Assembly: GCF_018835585.1 (NCBI RefSeq)
Contig: NZ_JAHGVE010000023.1
Location: 17,599 to 81,598, forward strand
DNA length: 64,000 nucleotides
Direction of reading: 5' to 3'
Source: Pelorhabdus rhamnosifermentans
GTDB lineage: Bacteria > Bacillota > Negativicutes > UMGS1260
Shown: positions 7,516 to 15,303 of the stretch, in pieces
How the letters are laid out: every line of letters starts with the position of its first letter
How positions within the stretch are numbered: the stretch's first letter is position 1
Position numbers and translations under genes: made by a program
The notes under the pieces: model-generated
Databases searched by the model: none
Told to the model about the DNA's origin: nothing
The model's input: the letters and a program-made list of their open reading frames with translations, nothing else

Positions 7516-9318
7516 ATGGAACTGTATTCCTTTATTTCCTGGCTGCTATACTCTTCGCTCATGGGAAGCATTCTTATAGGGTTGATCATAGTCGTTCGCT
7601 GGGTGTTTGCAAACAGGATGAGTGCTAATTGGCAGTACTTAATATGGTTTTTGTTGATTTTGAAATTATTAATTCCTTATGCGCCTGAAAGCTCTTTAAG
7701 CGTGTTCAACATTTTTAGTCATCTAACCATCCAGAACTTGGCCGGGGATTACTTTAAAACTCAGGATAATGAGAAGACAGACCAGAATACAGAGAAAAAG
7801 TCGTCGATGATAGTGAATATTACTGATGATTATTCCTTATCGGTAACCAGGAATTTCCTTAACTTTAGAGATGTCATTGTATTTTTTGTTTGGTTAATTG
7901 GGGTAATAAGTCTAACTGTTTACACGATTCATTTGACGATCAAGCAGAAATGTATTATAAAGAAAAGCCTCAGAGCAAATGATAGCTGCGTTATCAACTT
8001 GCTTGAGGAGTGTAAGCACACAATGAACATCAAGGATAATCCCGTACTCATTGAATCACCAGTAATTCGAAGTCCGATGGTTATGGGAGCAATCCGGCCG
8101 CATATAGTACTTCCGACAGGCATTATCGGTCATTTAAGCCGGACGGAATTACGTTTCATTCTGTTGCATGAATTGGCCCATCTTCAACGTAGAGATCTTT
8201 ACATCAATTGGATTATATCTTTTTTGCAAATTCTCCACTGGTTTAACCCCTTTATCTGGTATGCCTTTTATCAGATGCGACAGGATCGGGAATTAGCCTG
8301 TGATGCCTATGTTCTTTCCACTCTAAAACCCGATGAATATAAAAGCTATGGTGCTGCGATTATCTCTTTTCTGGAAAAATACTCATCTTCTGCTTATGAT
8401 TACACGATAGCCGGGTTGGCAAACGGTAGCTCCCACATCAAGAAAAGGATGGTAATGATTGCCTCGTATAAGAAAGAGACTGCAGCGGGGGTTATCTGGG
8501 GAGTACTGCTGTTTTTACTTATGGGGTGTTTTGTGCTGACTAATGCGCAGGAAACATCCGGTGCAGCTCAAACAGGAAAATCATCGCAATTAAATCAAGG
8601 TACTGCCTATGAAGATTTGAGCAACTATTTCCAGGGATACGACGGAACTTTCGTTTTACTTGACATGGAAAAAAACCACTATCAGGTATATAATGACGCC
8701 AACAGTAAAAAACGTGTCTCTCCGAATTCAACGTATAAGATTATCAGTGCTTTAGTCGGTCTTGAGAACGGAGTTTTGACGGATGAAAATACTCAGTTAG
8801 AATGGGACGGAACTGTTTACCCAATTGAACGCTGGAATAGGGATCAGACACTATCTTCCGCAATTATCTATTCTGTAAACTGGTATTTTCAGAAAGTCGA
8901 TTCAATTGTGGGCAAAACTAGAATTGAGGACTATTTAAAACAAATTGGATATGGCAACGATGATCTTTCCGGTGACATTCATGATTTCTGGGTTGAATCT
9001 TCATTGAAAATCTCCCCAATAGAACAGGTAGAAATGCTCAAAAATCTATATACTTATGAAATGCCCTTTGCTCGAAGAAACATTGACATCGTCAAAAAAG
9101 TAATCAAATTGTCCGAACAGGACAAAGTAATTTTATATGGGAAGACTGGCACTGGAATTGTGAACGGTAATAGCATCAACGGATGGTTTGTGGGATATGT
9201 GGAAAGCGAAGGTAAAGTCTATATTTTCGCCACGAATATTCAAGGAAAAGAGCGAGCAGACGGGGCTAATGCCAGAAATATAACGTTATCCATTCTTAAA
9301 GATAAAAATATTTTATAG
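7516..9318 (+). CDS. blaR1: BlaR1-type beta-lactam sensor/M56 metallopeptidase
   Basis: Membrane sensor-transducer of 600 residues, the normal BlaR1 length. Membrane helices lie at about residues 10-30, 36-55, 114-135 and 320-340. The zinc-peptidase motif HELAH is at 218-222 with the further glutamate in the DRELACD segment. The extracellular penicillin-binding domain follows with STYK (acylated serine S405), YSVN and KTG (543-545). All three class D-like motifs are intact, so it should be acylated by beta-lactams. It belongs to one operon with blaI (GGGAGAG before the ATG) and is closed by a terminator. Target genes are most likely its own operon and the beta-lactamase gene at 9484. Confidence 0.92.
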   Translation: MELYSFISWLLYSSLMGSILIGLIIVVRWVFANRMSANWQYLIWFLLILKLLIPYAPESSLSVFNIFSHLTIQNLAGDYFKTQDNEKTDQNTEKKSSMIVNITDDYSLSVTRNFLNFRDVIVFFVWLIGVISLTVYTIHLTIKQKCIIKKSLRANDSCVINLLEECKHTMNIKDNPVLIESPVIRSPMVMGAIRPHIVLPTGIIGHLSRTELRFILLHELAHLQRRDLYINWIISFLQILHWFNPFIWYAFYQMRQDRELACDAYVLSTLKPDEYKSYGAAIISFLEKYSSSAYDYTIAGLANGSSHIKKRMVMIASYKKETAAGVIWGVLLFLLMGCFVLTNAQETSGAAQTGKSSQLNQGTAYEDLSNYFQGYDGTFVLLDMEKNHYQVYNDANSKKRVSPNSTYKIISALVGLENGVLTDENTQLEWDGTVYPIERWNRDQTLSSAIIYSVNWYFQKVDSIVGKTRIEDYLKQIGYGNDDLSGDIHDFWVESSLKISPIEQVEMLKNLYTYEMPFARRNIDIVKKVIKLSEQDKVILYGKTGTGIVNGNSINGWFVGYVESEGKVYIFATNIQGKERADGANARNITLSILKDKNIL

Positions 9319-9332
9319 AATCATAAATGAGC

Positions 9333-9370
9333 AAAAAACGTGAGGATAATTGCCTCACGTTTTTTCTTCC
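9333..9370 (+). terminator. Terminator after blaR1
   Basis: Perfect 13-bp stem, AAAAAACGTGAGG (9333-9345) with its complement (9353-9365), 7-base loop and T-run. Confidence 0.85.
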
Positions 9371-9390
9371 TTATTATAAGTTTTTGTCTA

Positions 9391-9419
9391 TTGACAATTA
9401 TAGATTACGAATGTAATAT
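9391..9419 (+). promoter_or_regulatory. Promoter of the beta-lactamase gene
   Basis: Consensus TTGACA (9391-9396), 17-base spacer and TAATAT (9414-9419). A BlaI-like dyad fills the end of the spacer and part of the -10 box, and a second lies just downstream of the start point. Confidence 0.75.
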
Positions 9420-9443
9420 TTAATATAGACTACATTTGTAATC
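9404..9443 (+). promoter_or_regulatory. Two BlaI-type operators before the beta-lactamase gene
   Basis: ATTAC-GAAT-GTAAT (9404-9417) overlaps the promoter; TACATTTGTA (9431-9440) has the same core as the operator before blaI. Centres are about 25 bases apart, a double-site arrangement that allows cooperative repression. Confidence 0.7.
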
Positions 9444-9483
9444 TATATTAAATGGTTGTGGCAAAAGGAGGACGTAGAATTTT

Positions 9484-10623
9484 ATGAAAAGAATAATTAT
9501 GCTGCTAATCACATTGACATGTTTCATTTCCATGGTAAGTGTGACTAATGCAAAAGACAAGGAGGAGCTTTATAAAGAAATCGTACATACTGTGGCTAAA
9601 CAATTGATGCAACAATATGGTATTCCTGGTGCAGCTATTGCTGTGGTAGATGGAAATCAGACTTATACTTATTTTTTTGGCACTGCTGACGTTACAAGCG
9701 GTAAGGCTGTTACGGAAAATACTATTTTTGAAGTTGGTTCAGTTACTAAATTGTTTACAGCTTTGCTGTGTGCTGAAGCTGATGATAGTGGCAGTCTAAA
9801 ATTAGATGATAAATTAATTAAATATTGTCCGCAATTTGCAGCAAATAAAACGTTATCACAAATCTCCTTCACTAATCTGCTTACGCACACAGCCGGATTT
9901 CCGTTGAACATGACTATAAATAATTTATCGGCATGGCAGTCGGAAAAACAAATAGGTAGTCAATGGCAGTATTCGAATGTTGGCTGTGGCCTAGCAGCCA
10001 TAGCATTAGAGAATCAAAATAATAAGTCAATAAATGATTTAATTAGAGAAAATATCCTATCTCTGTTAGCAATGACCCCGTTAGGGTTGGAAATTTCTGA
10101 GAAATATCAGGACGATTTTGCGCAAGGTTATACGGGTGATGGTAAAGCGGCAGTTCACTACCTGCACGCCCAAGGACCTTTTCCAGGTGCCTGGGGGCTT
10201 AAAGCTACGATTTATGACATGACTAAGTTTGTGTCAGCGGCAATCGGCTTGCCTAATACACCGGAGAATATAAAAAAAGCGATGCGAAATACCCAAACGC
10301 CACGTGTTAGCGTTGGCAGTATGCAACAAGGTTTAGCTTGGCAGGTACATTCGTTGCAAGATGAAAATTTGCAACATGAACCGGAAAATATGAACTTGGA
10401 ACCACTACCTGTAAATTGGCTACCTAAAGATAAACAACGATACCATGCAGATGTTTTGCTAGATAAAACGGGTGCAACTTCAGGATTTCGAAGTTATATT
10501 GCTGTTATACCTAGTGAGCAGCTTGGCGTAGTCATTTTAATGAACAAATATATTCCAAATGGTGCTATTGTAAATGCTGGCAGAATTATTGTTGGACTAA
10601 AAAAGCAACCTGAAAAAGATTAA
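9484..10623 (+). CDS. Class C-type serine beta-lactamase / penicillin-binding-like hydrolase
   Basis: Exported serine hydrolase of 379 residues. The N-terminal KR plus hydrophobic stretch up to about residue 24 (ending ...TNAKD) is a signal peptide. The active-site motifs of the AmpC/esterase-B family are present: SVTK (nucleophile serine near residue 87), YSN near residue 161 and KTGATSGF near residue 324. The KTG and YSN motifs and the length favour a true class C beta-lactamase over the more distant esterases, but activity cannot be proven from sequence. AAAAGGAGG sits before the ATG. Control by BlaI/BlaR1 is suggested by two operators at its promoter; class C enzymes are more usually AmpR-controlled, so the pairing is notable. 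Confidence 0.87.
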   Translation: MKRIIMLLITLTCFISMVSVTNAKDKEELYKEIVHTVAKQLMQQYGIPGAAIAVVDGNQTYTYFFGTADVTSGKAVTENTIFEVGSVTKLFTALLCAEADDSGSLKLDDKLIKYCPQFAANKTLSQISFTNLLTHTAGFPLNMTINNLSAWQSEKQIGSQWQYSNVGCGLAAIALENQNNKSINDLIRENILSLLAMTPLGLEISEKYQDDFAQGYTGDGKAAVHYLHAQGPFPGAWGLKATIYDMTKFVSAAIGLPNTPENIKKAMRNTQTPRVSVGSMQQGLAWQVHSLQDENLQHEPENMNLEPLPVNWLPKDKQRYHADVLLDKTGATSGFRSYIAVIPSEQLGVVILMNKYIPNGAIVNAGRIIVGLKKQPEKD

Positions 10624-10660
10624 GGTGCAAAAATTATCAAATACTGCAATCGAAACATAG

Positions 10661-10698
10661 AAAGAACTGTTTACCTGAGAGCGGGTAAACAGTTCTTT
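10661..10698. terminator. Bidirectional terminator between converging genes
   Basis: A 15-bp perfect inverted repeat, AAAGAACTGTTTACC (10661-10675) with its complement (10684-10698), flanked by T-rich sequence on the right and A-rich on the left. It separates the beta-lactamase gene from the converging small gene on the - strand. Confidence 0.85.
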
Positions 10699-10706
10699 TA
10701 CATTTT

Positions 10707-10904
10707 CTAATCTTTTACATTTTCAGTATTTCTAGCTTTAAACCTATCTTGCATAGCAGCTAGGCGTTGTCTATCCCTTTGTTGTTTCTGTAACTTTGCA
10801 TGATTAACTGGTATTATTTTATCTCCATAATCAGCTTGTAATAATGTTTCAACTTCCTCTGTACTAAGAGTATAACTCTTTAAGTCATTTTTTATTTTTT
10901 CCAT
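10707..10904 (-). CDS. Small hypothetical protein (65 aa)
   Basis: Not recognised. A charged, soluble 65-residue protein rich in Lys, Gln, Arg and Glu, with a helical second half (KLQKQQRDRQRLAAMQDRFK) that could be a coiled coil. A good ribosome-binding site, GGGAGATGAAAT, stands directly before its ATG on the - strand, and a bidirectional terminator follows its stop. These signals support a real gene although no family can be named. Confidence 0.55.
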   Translation of the reverse strand: MEKIKNDLKSYTLSTEEVETLLQADYGDKIIPVNHAKLQKQQRDRQRLAAMQDRFKARNTENVKD

Positions 10905-11140
10905 ATTTCATCTCCCGTTCCATAGTAGTATATGCATTAAATCCATATTTTATTTACAATAGCGGATGGGCAGTACCTTATCAGCATAGTAATAAAGAGG
11001 TATGCCAACGTCATGAATTTGAATATGAGCAAAAGGAAAGAAGCTCAGATATTGCTAAAATGCCTACCTAAGTAGTAGGAATTTTATGTTTACTTTTGGT
11101 CACATTGTGGCATAGTTATTGAGCTTCAAAAGTTTTGACG

Positions 11141-12016
11141 CTAACCATTCACAATGGTCCCTCCGTTGACATGCATAATTTGTCCTGACATATATGACGA
11201 ATCTTGTGAAGCTAAAAAAAGATAGGACGGTGCAACTTCGGATGGTTGCCCGGCGCGTTGCATGGGTGTATCTTGCCCAAATTTGACTACATGCTGTTCA
11301 TTGAATGAGGCTGGTATAAGTGGTGTCCATATTGGCCCAGGAGCAACTCCGTTGACACGGATACCCGTTCCAACAAGTGATTGTGACAGTGAACGGGTAA
11401 AGGTAACGATAGCACCCTTACTGGCAGCGTAGTCCATCAAAAGCTTGTTTCCTTCATATGCGGTAATTGATGCTGTATTGATGATGGTGCTCCCACTTTT
11501 TAAATGAGGTAATGAGGCTTTGGTGAGATAAAAGCAGGAAAAAATATTGGTGCGGAATGTCCGTTCCAACTGTTCAGCAGAAATATTCTCAAGCGTTGTT
11601 TGGACATGCTGCTCAGCGGCATTGTTGATGAGAATGTCAAGATGACCCAGTTCTTTAATCACTTGATTTACTGCTTGTTGGCAAAATTGTTCATTTCCAA
11701 CATCGCCAGCAATGAGAAGGCAACGTCGGCCTAGTTTTTCGATATCACCTTTAGTAATATTGGCATCATCATGCTCATTGAGGTAGATGATGCCGATATC
11801 AGCCCCTTCCTGGGCGAACAATAAGGAAACAGCTCGTCCAATTCCGCTGTCGCCGCCGCTGATTAACGCTACCTTTTGTCTTAATTTACCGCTAGGTATG
11901 TAACTTGGATTAATGGAAATCGGACGGGGGTTCATGGTTGTTTCAATACCTGGTTGCTGATTCTGGTGTTGGGGCGGGAAAGAAAATTTATTTGTCTGTT
12001 GACTGTTATTATCCAT
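11141..12016 (-). CDS. SDR-family NAD(P)-dependent oxidoreductase
   Basis: Short-chain dehydrogenase of 291 residues with an extra N-terminal tail of about 45 polar residues, as in the Bacillus YdaD/YhdF general-stress type. The Rossmann motif is SGGDSGIGRA (about residues 53-62), followed by NNAAE. The catalytic triad is S in NTASITA, then YAASK (Tyr and Lys). GVAPGPIWTPL and the C-terminal HVNGG are typical. Substrate is unknown; members are often annotated as glucose dehydrogenase-like. It stands alone on the - strand with its own leader, and nothing ties it to the C1 genes. Confidence 0.88.
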   Translation of the reverse strand: MDNNSQQTNKFSFPPQHQNQQPGIETTMNPRPISINPSYIPSGKLRQKVALISGGDSGIGRAVSLLFAQEGADIGIIYLNEHDDANITKGDIEKLGRRCLLIAGDVGNEQFCQQAVNQVIKELGHLDILINNAAEQHVQTTLENISAEQLERTFRTNIFSCFYLTKASLPHLKSGSTIINTASITAYEGNKLLMDYAASKGAIVTFTRSLSQSLVGTGIRVNGVAPGPIWTPLIPASFNEQHVVKFGQDTPMQRAGQPSEVAPSYLFLASQDSSYMSGQIMHVNGGTIVNG

Positions 12017-12332
12017 TTTTATACTCCTTTGTAGTGAGAATTTATATTGTTTTTAATATACCCCTAGCTTAGTTTAATAAAACATGAAAGATATAGACAG
12101 CTCATTGACTCTTAACCTTTGCGTATAGGGGATAAGACTTCCCTTGCCATTACTATATAGATAAGTGAACAAACCATGATTGTTAAAAAATTTCGAATAT
12201 TGCAGGAAACGAGGTAGTAATTATAGTATAGATGTATATATTAAATATTTCGGTTTTGGTATATTCATGTTTAATAGGGTTTTCGCGGGAATGCATCAAA
12301 TATAATATCCCATGAGGAGAAATAGAGAACGT
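12017..12332. other. Intergenic region between the SDR gene and the ASKHA gene
   Basis: Divergent promoter region. It holds a TTGCAG-N16-TATAGT promoter with a downstream GTATATAT half-operator for the rightward ASKHA gene (listed separately). The leftward SDR promoter cannot be fixed. No gene is visible. Confidence 0.5.
12200..12241 (+). promoter_or_regulatory. Promoter with GntR-like operator before the ASKHA gene
   Basis: TTGCAG (12200-12205), 16-base spacer, TATAGT (12222-12227), then GTATATAT (12234-12241) 7 bases further on. The same elements with the same spacing precede the gntR gene. The last two bases of the operator deviate from the HutC-type consensus GTNTANAC. Confidence 0.55.
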
Positions 12333-14177
12333 ATGCAAAAACATGGGGCAGTTACCAACGAAGTGTTAAATACTACTTATAGGCTGTTTGTCGAAGGCAT
12401 TAACCAACCTTTATATTGTTCTGCTTGTCAAACTGTGCTTGAGGCATTAACCAGCAAGGGCATTTTTTTAGAAGCTAACTGTGGTGGCAGAGGGTCTTGT
12501 GGTAAATGCAAAATTCTAGTGCTTGATGGGCAAGTCAACGGTCCGGACGGGTTACCCGCAAAACCGCTGCAAAATAATACCCATCTGGCTTGCCGAATTT
12601 ATCCTGCCAGTAACCTTATTGTCAGAGTAAAACAGATTCAAGTAAGCGCTAAAGGAACTGTGGCGACAGTATTCGCAGCGGATGGTCCACCGTTAGTGAA
12701 AAAGATTATTGTGATTCCAGTATATCCTACAGTATCAGACCCCTGTTCGCTACAAGAGTTGTTCGGTCATTCGCTGCCAACTTCAATTGGTGGTTTAGAC
12801 AATATCTGTTTATTGCAACAGTTTGGTCAGGTGATGGATAGGACTCCTGAGCAAATGACGGTTATCATGATAGGTAATGAGATTATTGCAGTTGAAGCAG
12901 GTAATACTACAAGTTCCTTGTTTGGCCTGGCTTTTGATATCGGGACGACAACCGTTGTAGGGATGCTGGTTGATATTAACGCTTACAAGGTTGTTGCTAC
13001 TTTTTCAGAAACAAATCCGCAAGCTGCTTTTGGCGCGGATGTCATTTCCCGAATTAATGCTGCCAAGACTGACACTGGCCTCGCGGCACAAACCAGAGCT
13101 ATCAGGCAGTGTTTAGACCGGATAATCGGAGAGCTTTGTGCTGCAGCCAAAGTTGATAGGCACCAGATTTATGCCGCTACCATCGCTGGTAATTCGACGA
13201 TGATGCACTTATTGCTGTCTATATCACCATTGAGCCTGATTCGTCAGCCATATGTCGCCGCATTCAAGACGATTTCGCCTTTTGCTTCGAAGAAAATTGA
13301 GCTGGATATCAACCCTAATGCCAAAGTAGTTTTGCTGCCGAATATCACCAGTTTTATTGGAGCTGACACCACAGCGGCTATTCTTGCCGTTGGCCAGGAT
13401 ATTTCATCTGATCCCTTATTAATAGTAGATTTAGGAACAAATGGTGAAATTGTTCTTGGAAATCGAGAAAAGATATTCACCTGTTCTACCGCTGTCGGGC
13501 CTGCTTTTGAGGGCGCACATATTCGTGACGGAATGCGAGCCACTGTCGGGGCGATTGAAGACGTGGTCATTGACGCAGATGTTCAGGTTAAGACAATTGG
13601 CGGCCACAAGCCGGTTGGAATTTGCGGTTCGGGCATCATCAAGGCTATCGCCCAACTACTTAAAAAGAAAATCATTACCACCAGTGGTCGGTTTAATTGG
13701 CAAATTACCGAAGTACTGCCGCCGAATTTGGCCCAGCGGCTAATAAAGAAGGGAGCTCAGTGGGAGTTTGTTCTGGTCGAAGGGAGAAATAGTGCCACTG
13801 ACGCTGATATCTCGGTTACTCAGGCCGACATCCGGCAAATTCAGCTTGTAAAATCGGCCATCTGTACAGGTATTCAGGTGCTCATAGGCAAGTCTTTACC
13901 GATTGGCGAAATGCCAGTTTTCCTGGCCGGGGCTTTTGGTAATTATATTGATGTCGAAAGCGCTATAACCATTGGTCTGTTGCCTGGTTTTACGCGAGAG
14001 CAGGTTCGGTCTGTAGGGAATGCCGCCGGAACGGGAGCGATCCATACGCTTTTATCGCAGCGTAAACTAAAAAGGTGTTGGCATATTGCGAATGAGATCG
14101 ACTATGTCGAGTTGGCGGCTGAGCCCGATTTTCAAAAACAATTTTTAGCCAATCTAGTATTTCCTGAAATGAGTTGA
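12333..14177 (+). CDS. Corrinoid-protein reductive activator (RACo, ASKHA domain, 2Fe-2S)
   Basis: ATP-dependent reactivase that reduces inactive cob(II)amide on corrinoid proteins back to Co(I). About 614 residues. The N-terminal plant-type [2Fe-2S] domain carries CGGRGSCGKC (C50, C56, C59) and a later LACRIYP cysteine. A linker follows, then the ASKHA ATPase core with AFDIGTTTVVGM, DLGTNGEIVLG and a GICGSGII motif, and a C-terminal GAFGNYIDVESA segment. ATG 12333 is preferred because GAGGAG lies 13 bases upstream; ATG 12312 has no ribosome-binding site. A second, intact paralogue in the acs operon (48247) is the better AcsV candidate, so this copy more likely serves a methyltransferase corrinoid protein such as the one at 31083. 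Confidence 0.88.
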   Translation: MQKHGAVTNEVLNTTYRLFVEGINQPLYCSACQTVLEALTSKGIFLEANCGGRGSCGKCKILVLDGQVNGPDGLPAKPLQNNTHLACRIYPASNLIVRVKQIQVSAKGTVATVFAADGPPLVKKIIVIPVYPTVSDPCSLQELFGHSLPTSIGGLDNICLLQQFGQVMDRTPEQMTVIMIGNEIIAVEAGNTTSSLFGLAFDIGTTTVVGMLVDINAYKVVATFSETNPQAAFGADVISRINAAKTDTGLAAQTRAIRQCLDRIIGELCAAAKVDRHQIYAATIAGNSTMMHLLLSISPLSLIRQPYVAAFKTISPFASKKIELDINPNAKVVLLPNITSFIGADTTAAILAVGQDISSDPLLIVDLGTNGEIVLGNREKIFTCSTAVGPAFEGAHIRDGMRATVGAIEDVVIDADVQVKTIGGHKPVGICGSGIIKAIAQLLKKKIITTSGRFNWQITEVLPPNLAQRLIKKGAQWEFVLVEGRNSATDADISVTQADIRQIQLVKSAICTGIQVLIGKSLPIGEMPVFLAGAFGNYIDVESAITIGLLPGFTREQVRSVGNAAGTGAIHTLLSQRKLKRCWHIANEIDYVELAAEPDFQKQFLANLVFPEMS

Positions 14178-14256
14178 TGACTATGACTGACTCTGTTTAC
14201 GGTAGGATTGTACTTTCGATTAAGCACGATCTTTAATAGGAGGAATAGTGTTTGGT

Positions 14257-14292
14257 ATGTCTGAAGTTGGAGGAAAAGAGTATGACATTTGA
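14257..14292 (+). other. Possible 11-codon leader ORF before the DUF2284 gene
   Basis: ATG 14257 opens a frame of 11 codons (MSEVGGKEYDI) that stops at 14290-14292, overlapping the start of the next gene. AGGAGG (14238-14243) is 13 bases upstream. The downstream gene's own GGAGG lies inside it, so coupled translation is possible. Weak evidence; it may be chance. Confidence 0.25.
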
Positions 14293-14857
14293 TTTTGATG
14301 CGTTAATTCAGGACGCTTTAGCTTTAAAGGCAGATCATGCCGCAATTATCGAGGTATCTGCTATTCGATTCGTCGAAGATTTCCGAAAAGCTTGTGAACA
14401 GAATACCTGTGGAAAATATAATACCAACTGGGTGTGCCCTCCTGCAGTTGGTTCTTTTGATGAATTAAAGGCTAGGGCTTGCCAATTTAAACAAGGTCTG
14501 TTGTTTCAGACGGTCTATCAGTTGGCGAAAACTTTTGATTGGAAAGGCATGATGGCCGCGAAAAAAATCTGTGATGGAGTATTCCGGGGAATTCTGGACA
14601 ATGTAAAACATAAGCACAATCTACAAGATATTCTCGCACTAAATGCCGGATCATGTGCGGGTTGTCCAAGATGTGCTTATTTAGACAAGGAAAAGTGCAG
14701 ATTTCCCGATCAAGCCTTTGCTTCAGTTGAAGCCTATGGAATTGATGTCATTAATATGGAAAAGGCTTGTGGAATTCCCTATTACAATGGAAAAAATACG
14801 GTTTCATACGTCGGTCTTATTTTATTTAATATAGGTCCAGAATACACCAAAGATTGA
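14282..14857 (+). CDS. DUF2284 metal-binding protein
   Basis: A cysteine-rich protein of 191 residues of the DUF2284 family (predicted metal-binding, function unknown). The motifs include CGKYNTNWVCPP near the N-terminus, a central CAGCPRC followed by CRFPDQA, and a C-terminal CGIPYYNG. ATG 14282 is chosen for its GGAGG at 8 bases; an upstream in-frame TTG at 14252 is possible. It follows the corrinoid activator by about 100 bases with no terminator, so they are likely co-transcribed. DUF2284 genes often accompany corrinoid methyltransferase systems, but the role is unproven. Confidence 0.82.
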   Translation: MTFDFDALIQDALALKADHAAIIEVSAIRFVEDFRKACEQNTCGKYNTNWVCPPAVGSFDELKARACQFKQGLLFQTVYQLAKTFDWKGMMAAKKICDGVFRGILDNVKHKHNLQDILALNAGSCAGCPRCAYLDKEKCRFPDQAFASVEAYGIDVINMEKACGIPYYNGKNTVSYVGLILFNIGPEYTKD

Positions 14858-14881
14858 TTCTTTTATCTAACGTCAGTACAA

Positions 14882-14920
14882 TACAATTGTAGTTGCTAAC
14901 GGCTATAATTGTACTTTTTA
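14882..14920 (+). terminator. Terminator after the DUF2284 gene
   Basis: An 11-bp stem including one G-U pair (14882-14892 with 14903-14913), a 10-base loop and a CTTTTTAG tail. Confidence 0.65.
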
Positions 14921-14953
14921 GTGAAAATACCCTGACTTTTTTAAAATTGAGTA

Positions 14954-14995
14954 TTGCAGGAAAACAGATAACAGCTATAATATAGTTGTATATAC
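14954..14995 (+). promoter_or_regulatory. Promoter with GntR/HutC-type operator before the gntR gene
   Basis: TTGCAG (14954-14959), 16-base spacer, TATAAT (14976-14981), then GTATATAC (14988-14995) at the predicted start point. The octamer fits the HutC-subfamily consensus GTNTANAC, so autoregulation by the GntR protein encoded downstream is likely. The transcript would have a leader of about 300 bases that contains a gene remnant. Confidence 0.6.
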
Positions 14996-15044
14996 GAGGT
15001 AATTCTGGCACCACTAAGCGAAATATAGAAGACATATGTAAAAA

Positions 15045-15303
15045 ATGGTAATTAGCAATGAAATGTAGCTAAGTAGAAAGAGCACGGTAGCCATTGTTTT
15101 GTTGCCCAGTTTTACGAGGGAATAGACCGGGTTTGCGGGAATGCTCTAAACACCGCTCTAATTTATGCGTTTTTGTCGCAGCATAAATTAGAGCGGTGCT
15201 GGCGTATTGCGAACGAGATTGACTATGTTGTCGATTTGGCTGCTAAACCCGATTTAAAAAAGAAATGATTTTTAGCCAATCTAGTATTTCCTGAGGTGGT
15301 TTG
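15045..15303 (+). pseudogene. Remnant of the 3' end of a second corrinoid-activator gene
   Basis: This stretch matches the 3' end of the intact activator gene (about 13935-14180). The clearest part, 15136-15303, reads GNALNTALIYAFLSQHKLERCW... against GNAAGTGAIHTLLSQRKLKRCW..., then IANEIDYV, and ends FLANLVFPE as in the intact gene. An in-frame TGA after KKK interrupts it, and there is no start or upstream body. Its last codons contain the gntR ribosome-binding site and the stop overlaps the gntR start. It is what remains of a duplicate gene after a large internal deletion. Confidence 0.8.
15151..15198. repeat. Perfect 18-bp inverted repeat in the remnant
   Basis: CACCGCTCTAATTTATGC (15151-15168) and its exact complement (15181-15198) around a 12-base loop. 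The intact paralogue has only a poor version of this dyad. There is no T-run after it, so it is not a normal terminator, but it lies in the gntR leader. Confidence 0.85.
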
